Part shown: piece after piece, positions 8,938 to 15,346 of the stretch
Numbering within the stretch: position 1 is the stretch's first letter
How the letters are laid out: each line of letters opens with the position of its first letter
NCBI GenBank assembly: GCA_937894465.1
Contig: CALCRE010000210.1
Coordinates: 1-21,892, forward strand
DNA length: 21,892 nt
Direction: 5' to 3'
Source: an uncultured Clostridia bacterium
GTDB lineage: Bacteria; Bacillota; Clostridia; JAAYHZ01
Position numbers and translations under genes: made by a program
The notes under the pieces: generated by a model
Database searches by the model: none
Told to the model about the DNA's origin: nothing
Seen by the model: only the letters and a program-made list of their open reading frames with translations

Positions 8938-9087
8938 CTAGGACATCGAATCTAAAATGATGGCATGTTTGTTCATTTCAAATGAATCCACATTTTGGTA
9001 TAAATAGATATAAGGATCTACTTCTACGACTTCTTGCTCTGTCAAATAATCACTAAGAGCAAAATAAAAGTATGATGATGTATCAGG
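8938..9087 (-). pseudogene. C-terminal remnant of an unidentified protein
   Basis: On the minus strand a 49-codon frame runs without an ATG start from TAA (9088-9090) to TAG (8938-8940). The encoded sequence looks like a real protein C-terminus rather than random translation: SSYFYFALSDYLTEQ, then EVDPYIYLY, then MNKHAIILDSMS at the end. Nothing upstream in the frame supplies a start, so the rest of the gene has been lost. I cannot name the family. A chance frame of this length remains possible. Confidence 0.4.
8972..9004 (+). promoter_or_regulatory. Candidate operator palindrome and extended -10 promoter for the four-gene operon
   Basis: TTCATTT-C-AAATGAA (8972-8986) is a perfect 7+7 inverted repeat. 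Just downstream is TGG-TATAAA (extended -10, 8996-9004), with a weak -35-like TTTCAA at 8976-8981 overlapping the palindrome. The operon's first gene starts 130 nt later. A second perfect inverted repeat, TTGCTCT/AGAGCAA, lies at 9034-9040 and 9056-9062. Both repeats fall in the minus-strand coding remnant, so they could be accidental. Confidence 0.3.
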
Positions 9088-9133
9088 TTATGTAATTCAA
9101 ATGTGTTGTTCAAACAAAAGGAGGAGGTAGTAT

Positions 9134-10036
9134 ATGGTGGACTTTTCTGACAAAATGAGTGGTTATTCACAAAAGAAGCTTCAAATTATGGTAATCATGG
9201 CACACCCGGCAGATACTTTCGACCATTGCGGCGGTACATTAATGCATCATGTAAGAAAAGGGGATCATGTGACGGTGGTATCCGTACTGCAAGGTGTCAG
9301 AGTTCATGATGCGGTAGTATCGGATCAATTGCGATATACAGGTGGCGGCCAGAAGCCGGAAGAAGCGAAAGCCATACGAGATGATCGAAGCTCGATCAAG
9401 TACAAAGAAGTTAGCAATGCGTGTAAGATTTTAGGCATAGAGGATGTTCGTTTTTTGGGAGTTGAGGATAAAATCAACCTTGTTAACGAGCCGAACATCA
9501 TTGCCATCGCAAAGCTGATCCGGGAAGTGAAGCCTGACATTCTGATTACTCATTATCCTAAAATCAACATGGGGATCGGGCAACACCCGCAAATCGGAAC
9601 GATGGTGGTTCATGCCATGGGCTTTGCAGGCAGTATTGACTTTGACGATCCGAATCCTGCTCACAAGACGGCGCAATTGTTTTTTGCTTTTCCGGATAAT
9701 TATAATTTTAAAGCTACTGCATTAGATGCTGACACCACATGCTATTGCGATGTGTTTGTGGATGTGTCGGATGTGGTTGAAGAAATCACAAGAGCAAGAA
9801 ACTGTATGAGCAGTCAACAATACAGCGGAAATTATGCAAGAAAATCCGTAGAAACTTCTTTCGGAGTCAATGGAAACAGAATGAGAACCGGTTATGCCGA
9901 ACCCTTTATCCGATACAAACCGGAACTGCTGTATTACTTGCCTTTACCGGAACGCTTTGAAAGATGGGCGAATGAAAAGGAGAAGGACCAACTTGAAAGA
10001 AGAGCCTACATGGTAGCACCTTATGTGGACCTATAA
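9134..10036 (+). CDS. PIG-L (LmbE-like) family deacetylase with an atypical HPAD motif
   Basis: A 300-residue cytosolic zinc hydrolase of the PIG-L/LmbE family, whose members remove N-acetyl groups from GlcNAc-type sugars. The fold opens with the usual beta strand and the zinc site: IMVIMAHPADTFDHCGGTL (His24, Asp27), then GDHVTVVSV, and later QHPQIG, where His151 is the third ligand. The canonical motif is HPDDE. Here it is HPADT, so the Asp that serves as general base in MshB-type enzymes is Ala26, while the three metal ligands remain. I believe a clade with HPAD exists, but its chemistry is not known to me. AGGAGG (9122-9127) lies 6 nt before the ATG. This is the first gene of a tight operon, with 21 bp to the next gene, so a role on amino-sugar-containing oligosaccharides is inferred. 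Confidence 0.85.
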   Translation: MVDFSDKMSGYSQKKLQIMVIMAHPADTFDHCGGTLMHHVRKGDHVTVVSVLQGVRVHDAVVSDQLRYTGGGQKPEEAKAIRDDRSSIKYKEVSNACKILGIEDVRFLGVEDKINLVNEPNIIAIAKLIREVKPDILITHYPKINMGIGQHPQIGTMVVHAMGFAGSIDFDDPNPAHKTAQLFFAFPDNYNFKATALDADTTCYCDVFVDVSDVVEEITRARNCMSSQQYSGNYARKSVETSFGVNGNRMRTGYAEPFIRYKPELLYYLPLPERFERWANEKEKDQLERRAYMVAPYVDL

Positions 10037-10057
10037 CTCTTTATTGGAGGGCGAGCT

Positions 10058-11560
10058 ATGAAAACATACAAAGAATTAAAAGAAGAAGTTTTACATAAAC
10101 CACGAAGAGTGCTGTTCGACAATGATGGTGGTGACGTGGCTATCCAGTGCAAAGAAGCAACAGCTCAAGAGCTGTTGAGTAAAAGAACGGTACAACTTGT
10201 AGGCAGCGGAGTTGACACTCTTATCTACACAACAAGAAGCTCCGGGTTCGGTCAATTCACACATAACACCATCAACGGTCAACTGTTTGGTGTAACTGCC
10301 GACAGATATGAGAACAACATCGCACATAAATTAGTTGCACAAGGTACTGATTGCTTGGAAATCGTATTGAACTTCTGTCATGCTAACAACCTGGAGTTAT
10401 TCTGGGGTATGCGAATGAATGATACTCATGATGCGTCCAATCAACCCGGCCCGATCGCATGTTTTTACAATAATAAGATTAAGTCGGAGCATCCGGAAAG
10501 GTTATTAAAAAACAGAGCAAAGAACCAAAAATATGGCGCTTGGTCTGCTGTCGATTATGCCATTGAGGATATAAGGGAATATGCCTATCGGTTTGTTGAA
10601 GAAATATGTGACAATTATGATATCGACGGAATCGAGCTGGACTTCTTCAGGCATCCTGTTTTTTTCACTACAACGGCAGAGGGGTATCCTGCCACACAAG
10701 AAGAGTGCTATATGATGACAGAGTTGATGGTCCGTATCAAAGAGTATATTATTAGAAAAAGTGTGGAACGGCAAAGAGCGATTTTGTTTGCAATCAAGGT
10801 TCCGGATTCATTGGATTATGCCAAAACCATCGGGCTGGATTTAAAAGCTTGGCTAGAAAAGGGCTTACCGGATATCATTATCACCGGTGGATACTTTAAA
10901 ATGAACGATCACCCGTACAGCGTCTTGTTGGCTAAAAAATATGATGTGAAATATATTGCGTCCTTGGATGAAAACAGAATTGCCGATGAAAAGGCAAGAG
11001 CAGACCGGGATTCGGTCAAATGCTATCGTGCCCGTGCCCAAACGGCTTTTTCCGCCGGAGCGGATGGTGTCTTTTTATTTAATTACAATGCCAACGACCT
11101 AAGAGGTTATTCCGGAGACAATTCGTCTGTGACACGTGATATGGCGGATCCGGAGAAGATGAAGACAAAAGACAAAGACTACTTTGTCAGTATTCGCGGA
11201 ATGGGTGTTGCAGCAGGAAGAAACTATCCTTACACGGAATTTCTAAACATACCGGTTCTCAATCCTGCGATACCTGCTAAAGCCGATGAGCAAGGCAATG
11301 TCATCGTTTATATCATGATCGGTGAAGACGTAAAAGGAAACGGAGGAAAAGCGGATTTATGCATAAGGTGGAAGGAGAGACCGCTTAATGCAAAGGTGTT
11401 TGTAAACGGATTTGAAACAGTCTATAAAAATGATGAAGGTATTTATTCCTTGTATGAAATAGATCCTGATTATTTGGTTACAGGAAGAAATGATATTAAA
11501 GTTTCTTTCATGGTAGATGCCCGGTTGGAGGATATGAAAATATCTGTACGATATTCTTAG
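10058..11560 (+). CDS. TIM-barrel glycoside hydrolase-like protein (GHL10/family-10-like)
   Basis: A 500-residue protein without a signal peptide, so probably cytosolic. Residues up to about 370 look like an (alpha/beta)8 barrel of the putative glycosidase groups GHL10/DUF187: LELFWGMRMNDTHD (near 112-126), the hallmark DIDGIELDFFRHP (about 188-200, with Glu193 and Asp195 as candidate catalytic residues), then FAIKVPDSLDY, LPDIIITGGYF and a late SAGADGVFLFNYN strand. The C-terminal 110 residues look like a small beta domain (GRNDIKVSF). GGAGG at 10046-10050 lies 7 nt before the ATG. It shares the operon with the deacetylase (21 bp upstream) and the binding lipoprotein (25 bp downstream). I cannot assign a CAZy family or substrate. 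Confidence 0.75.
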   Translation: MKTYKELKEEVLHKPRRVLFDNDGGDVAIQCKEATAQELLSKRTVQLVGSGVDTLIYTTRSSGFGQFTHNTINGQLFGVTADRYENNIAHKLVAQGTDCLEIVLNFCHANNLELFWGMRMNDTHDASNQPGPIACFYNNKIKSEHPERLLKNRAKNQKYGAWSAVDYAIEDIREYAYRFVEEICDNYDIDGIELDFFRHPVFFTTTAEGYPATQEECYMMTELMVRIKEYIIRKSVERQRAILFAIKVPDSLDYAKTIGLDLKAWLEKGLPDIIITGGYFKMNDHPYSVLLAKKYDVKYIASLDENRIADEKARADRDSVKCYRARAQTAFSAGADGVFLFNYNANDLRGYSGDNSSVTRDMADPEKMKTKDKDYFVSIRGMGVAAGRNYPYTEFLNIPVLNPAIPAKADEQGNVIVYIMIGEDVKGNGGKADLCIRWKERPLNAKVFVNGFETVYKNDEGIYSLYEIDPDYLVTGRNDIKVSFMVDARLEDMKISVRYS

Positions 11561-11585
11561 AATATAGAAGAAAGAAGGTTTTATT

Positions 11586-13400
11586 ATGAAAAGAAAATTA
11601 TTGGTTATGGTTTTGTGTATGATGATGCTGGCAAGCATTGTCAGCTGCGGGCAAACCCAAGAGACTCCTCCGGTACAGGATGTGACTACGACTCAAGAGG
11701 AGAAAACGCAAACAACGACAAAAGCCGTCACAACGACGGCGACTACTACAGCCGCCCAAACTACAGAGGCACCGCCGGTGAATCCTTTTGCCGAGAAGTT
11801 TGTGTTTAATCTACTTGGTAATCCGGATCATGTAGAAGGACGTTGGGATAAAACCGAGTTAGAAGAAATGTTTAATGTGGAATTCAATATGTGGGATATC
11901 CAGGTAAAATCCGGAGCAAATGAGCAGGTGGAAATGATGTTAGCTGCAGGTGACGTACCGGATTATGGATTTTACTATAAAAGCGGTATTTTCATGTTGG
12001 AAAACGGATTAGGAAGAACCGTCCCATTGGATTTGATTAAACAATACTACCCGGGATATTACAATAAAATGTTAGAAGACCCTATCGGTTTTCATATGAA
12101 CAAGGTACCGGATACGGAAGGTGAGTATTACGGACTAACCGCATTGACTCCAAGAGCCACCCATACAGGGCAGATTACTCTATGGCGCTTGGATTGGTTG
12201 GAAAGTGCAGGTTATGAGATGGATAACCTTACACCTATGAAAGGTGTGGTGAGACCTGATTTTGATGATACGGTGTATTTTACAGACACCAAGTTTTCAA
12301 TTGATGATGTCAAGGAAATATTAAGAGCACTTACGGAAGATGATCCGGATGGAAACGGTGTAGATGATACATATGGATCCACCTATACCAATTCTGTCAA
12401 TGACAGCTATATAACATACAACATGTGGGGATTTGACAAGAACAACACTCACTTCTATCTTGATCCTACCACCGGGGACTATGTGCCCTATTATGCGTAT
12501 ACTCCATATAAGGAATCTTTACAGTATGTCGGAGAGATGCTTGACAAAGGTTACCTGAGAACTGTTCCCGCAGGTGATTTGCAATCCATTTGGGCTACAG
12601 GCAAGGTTGGATATATGAACACAAGAAGCGGTTACAGGATTTTAGGAACTTATGCCGATATGGAGCAATGGCCTCCGGCTTCGATCTTGTTACAGGATTC
12701 CGAAGCAAGATTTGTCATTACCCCGGTACCGGGTGAAAACGGCAAATTCCGTCCATATGCTACATTCAACTGGGATCCTGCTGTTACCTATCCTATCGCA
12801 GCTTCTGTGTCGGATGAAAAACTCATTCGGTTGTTTCAAGTTTTGAATTACACCAATTTCGGAGACAATTGGATCCGCTACAAATGGGGACTTGAAAACA
12901 TTCATTACAAATGGTCCGGTGAACCTTTCAACAGTCCTTTGATTATGACGGATCCGGAAATCATTCCTCCGCAATACAAAGGTAAAGGAGAGAAACCGAG
13001 CTTCGGCCAATTTGGCAATGCTCACTTTATTAATGATTACAAAACTTACATGAATTATGACGCATGCACTGTCCAATGGGTGGATTTCTGGGAAGTACAT
13101 AACCCGAAAGGATTCTATGATGACAGTTTGTGGATCAGACCTGACAAGTTATATTCTGAATTCACCATGCCGATAGAGTTATATAAGGAGTTCACTGAGC
13201 TGAGAGAGCTGACCAATCCTCAAATCAATGAAGTTGTAAACGATTTTAGTAAAAGATTTCACGAAGGACAAATTGCCAATGTTGATTCTGAATGGGATCA
13301 ATACATTGAACAGCTTTATGCCGCAGGATTGGAAGACTGGGTGGCAATCTGGAACTTGGATGATGTAAAAACATTTGAATTCTATAACAACATCAAATAA
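11586..13400 (+). CDS. Sugar-binding lipoprotein of an ABC transporter (LplA/YtcQ type)
   Basis: A 604-residue extracellular solute-binding protein. The N-terminus is a lipoprotein signal with lipobox IVSC (lipidated Cys21), followed by a Thr-rich linker (about 31-64) that tethers the domain above the cell wall. The mature part resembles the large binding proteins of LplABC-type transporters: ELEEMFNVEFNMWD, VEMMLAAGDVPDYGF, LTLWRLDWL-like and a calcium-loop-like DDPDGNGVDDTYG near residues 257-269, which is typical of this group. These proteins deliver oligosaccharides to paired permeases, and neither permease nor an ATPase is encoded nearby, so they must be elsewhere. AAGAAGG (11572-11578) lies 7 nt before the ATG. 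It is the third gene of the operon and expected to capture lyase products. Confidence 0.9.
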   Translation: MKRKLLVMVLCMMMLASIVSCGQTQETPPVQDVTTTQEEKTQTTTKAVTTTATTTAAQTTEAPPVNPFAEKFVFNLLGNPDHVEGRWDKTELEEMFNVEFNMWDIQVKSGANEQVEMMLAAGDVPDYGFYYKSGIFMLENGLGRTVPLDLIKQYYPGYYNKMLEDPIGFHMNKVPDTEGEYYGLTALTPRATHTGQITLWRLDWLESAGYEMDNLTPMKGVVRPDFDDTVYFTDTKFSIDDVKEILRALTEDDPDGNGVDDTYGSTYTNSVNDSYITYNMWGFDKNNTHFYLDPTTGDYVPYYAYTPYKESLQYVGEMLDKGYLRTVPAGDLQSIWATGKVGYMNTRSGYRILGTYADMEQWPPASILLQDSEARFVITPVPGENGKFRPYATFNWDPAVTYPIAASVSDEKLIRLFQVLNYTNFGDNWIRYKWGLENIHYKWSGEPFNSPLIMTDPEIIPPQYKGKGEKPSFGQFGNAHFINDYKTYMNYDACTVQWVDFWEVHNPKGFYDDSLWIRPDKLYSEFTMPIELYKEFTELRELTNPQINEVVNDFSKRFHEGQIANVDSEWDQYIEQLYAAGLEDWVAIWNLDDVKTFEFYNNIK

Positions 13401-13451
13401 ACCGATCAGTATGTGGCTATAGACAGGTAACACGGAAAGGATAAAAATTGT

Positions 13452-14228
13452 ATGGTACCATTAAGAAAAAGCCGAGTTTTGGATAAATTAAGAAAAGGTA
13501 AGATCGCTTGTAGTTTTAAAACGAATTTAGCGGATATAAGAACCGTTCAAATTGCTGCAATGTCAGGATTTGATTGTGTATGGACTTGTTTGGAGCATGT
13601 TCCGAATAATATGGAAACCATTGAGTGTCAAGTTTTGGCTGCGAAAGCCTATGATGTGGATTGTGTCGTCAGAGTGGGCAGAGGCAGTTACAGTGACTAC
13701 ATAAGACCGTTTGAAATGGATGCTGCAGGAATCATGGTACCCCATGTCATGGGCAAGAAAGACGCATTGGAGGTTGTGAAAACAACTAAATTCCAACCGG
13801 TCGGGAGAAGACCTTTAGATGGCGGCAATGCAGACGGTGCATTTTGTCTGGTGCCAACAAAAGAATACATAGAACATTCATTAAAAGAAAAATTTGTGAT
13901 TATACAAATTGAAGATCCTGAAGCCATTGAAGAGCTTGATGACATCTGTAGTGTGGAAGGTATTGATATGATATTTTTCGGACCCGGTGATTATTCAAAT
14001 ACATTAGGGTTGCCGGGACAACTGACAGCACCTCCTGTTGTAGAAGCGTGGAAAAAAGTAGCTGAATCAGCTCGCAAACATGGCAAATTCCCAGGAACGG
14101 TGGCCAATGTAAACACATTGGATATGGTGGTGGACATGGGTTACCAATTTATCAACATGGGGTCGGACGTAGGCGCCATCGGATCCTTCGCAGGTAAAAT
14201 GTACGATTGCTTATCCAAGTATTTATAA
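13452..14228 (+). CDS. HpcH/HpaI-family aldolase
   Basis: A 258-residue class II aldolase of the HpcH/HpaI family, which splits 2-keto-3-deoxy acids into pyruvate or its analogue and an aldehyde. Visible active-site residues match HpaI by alignment from memory: His49 in CLEHVPN, Arg74 in VVRVGRG, Gln152 and Glu154 in IQIEDPEA, Asp180 in GPGDYS, and the PVGRRP loop near 116-121. The Asp that pairs with the catalytic His in HpaI (DxEH) appears to be Cys46 here. It is the last gene of the operon, 51 bp after the lipoprotein gene, with AAAGG at 13436-13440, and is followed by a terminator. The context suggests it cleaves a keto-deoxy sugar acid derived from uronates. Siderophore- or aromatic-pathway roles are not supported by the neighbours. 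Confidence 0.88.
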   Translation: MVPLRKSRVLDKLRKGKIACSFKTNLADIRTVQIAAMSGFDCVWTCLEHVPNNMETIECQVLAAKAYDVDCVVRVGRGSYSDYIRPFEMDAAGIMVPHVMGKKDALEVVKTTKFQPVGRRPLDGGNADGAFCLVPTKEYIEHSLKEKFVIIQIEDPEAIEELDDICSVEGIDMIFFGPGDYSNTLGLPGQLTAPPVVEAWKKVAESARKHGKFPGTVANVNTLDMVVDMGYQFINMGSDVGAIGSFAGKMYDCLSKYL

Positions 14229-14278
14229 GTGGGACGGTTCTGTAACAAGTATACTGTAAAGATAAATTTAATAGTATA

Positions 14279-14318
14279 AGGGGCATTGTGTGACCTGAAT
14301 CTCACAATGCCTCTTTTG
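14279..14318 (+). terminator. Intrinsic terminator of the four-gene operon
   Basis: AGGGGCATTGTG (14279-14290) pairs over 12 bp, with one G-U, with CACAATGCCTCT (14303-14314), followed by a short T run. It lies between convergent genes. On the minus strand the stem is not followed by a good T tract, so it serves mainly the plus-strand operon. Confidence 0.85.
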
Positions 14319-14322
14319 TTTA

Positions 14323-15075
14323 TTATGTACTCGGCTTGAAGATTGAGGTTCTCTCATTCAAATATTGTTCTATCCCTTCTGATATTGCCGATGCGATCTG
14401 AGTGCAGAATGTATCTCCCCCTAGAAGTTTCTTTTCTTTGGCATTTGATATAAAAGCCGTTTCGATAATGACCCCCGGAATGTCCGTATGATTCAGAAGG
14501 TAATAATCACCTTTTTGTGGATTATGTGTTGTACGTTTTATGCCGTCGACGATCAAGCTGTTTAATGCACGTTGTATGCTGTAAGCAAGGGTTTCGTTCT
14601 GCTCAAGCCTCTTGCTGTAAAACACGATGGAGCCATCTGCTTTTGGACTTTTGGAGCTATTTACATGAATACTGACAAAAAGTTGTGCATTGCTTGCATT
14701 AATCAGGCTTACCCTGGTGTTCAGATCTCTTTTGTGTCTTCCGGAACCTGAATGATCCAAGCCTTCTAAGGATATATCATCGTCTCGTGTCATCAAAACC
14801 GAATAATCTTTTAATTCTAAAATATCTTTCAGTTTTAGCGCGACCAAAAGATTAATGTCTTTCTCCAATAATCCATCCCTGTTTGTCCCGCCGTCTATAC
14901 CGCCGTGACCCGGATCAATTATAATAATTCCGTTTTGCGGATCTTGAAATTCAACAGTGGGTGTATATGTATGGCGAAGTACCACCAATGTCAAACCGAC
15001 TTGGATACTTAGTATTAAAAAAATTGCAAGAAACAGGATTTTTCTGCTGAGTACTACTACTTTCAACGTTTTCAT
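14323..15075 (-). CDS. cwlD: N-acetylmuramoyl-L-alanine amidase, CwlD-like
   Basis: A 250-residue zinc amidase of the Amidase_3 family. A single membrane helix or uncleaved signal (11-33) is followed by the catalytic domain, with zinc and catalytic residues in DPGHGGIDGG (His57), LLEKDIN (Glu71), FVSIHVNS (His137) and VIIETAFISN (Glu205). KRDLNTRV, KGDYYLLNH and the total length match CwlD rather than larger cell-wall amidases. In Bacillus and Clostridium, CwlD works with PdaA to make muramic-delta-lactam in the spore cortex, so this protein points to a spore former. AAGG lies about 10 nt before the ATG on the minus strand. The gene stands alone, with 271 bp separating it from the upstream blaR1-like gene. 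I cannot see a clear sigma-E or sigma-G promoter. Confidence 0.85.
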   Translation of the reverse strand: MKTLKVVVLSRKILFLAIFLILSIQVGLTLVVLRHTYTPTVEFQDPQNGIIIIDPGHGGIDGGTNRDGLLEKDINLLVALKLKDILELKDYSVLMTRDDDISLEGLDHSGSGRHKRDLNTRVSLINASNAQLFVSIHVNSSKSPKADGSIVFYSKRLEQNETLAYSIQRALNSLIVDGIKRTTHNPQKGDYYLLNHTDIPGVIIETAFISNAKEKKLLGGDTFCTQIASAISEGIEQYLNERTSIFKPST

Positions 15076-15346
15076 ACAAAACCAACCTTATTGCTCTTAT
15101 TTCGAACATCCATAGCCTTTTCCTTGAGATTAACTCGGATGACTCTACTATTCTATTAAGGTTTAATAACTTTATGAATAGCAAATGAAGAGTACCTCCA
15201 AACAGATCACATCCTAGGTGTTCGAGCACTGTCTTGGATGGTGCCGTACATTAATCATCGGGGCGTTTGTATTGGATTTGCTGTAGCGATATTACCTTTC
15301 TGCCGATTTACAGCAATAGAAAAATTTCATTGTACTGATAAACAGG
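15076..15346. other. Intergenic region with a perfect inverted repeat
   Basis: No convincing gene or promoter is seen here. TTGCTGTA (15278-15285) and TACAGCAA (15309-15316) form a perfect 8-bp inverted repeat with a 23-nt loop, but no T tract follows on either strand, so it is not called a terminator. A plus-strand frame of 65 codons without a start (15178-15375) shows no family signature. Confidence 0.4.

Noticed and set aside
11690..11780. Repeated ACNACN-type triplets
   Set aside because: They encode the Thr-rich linker of the lipoprotein and are not a regulatory or CRISPR repeat.
15278..15316. 8-bp inverted repeat as a terminator for the blaR1-like gene
   Set aside because: The loop is 23 nt and no T run follows on either strand.
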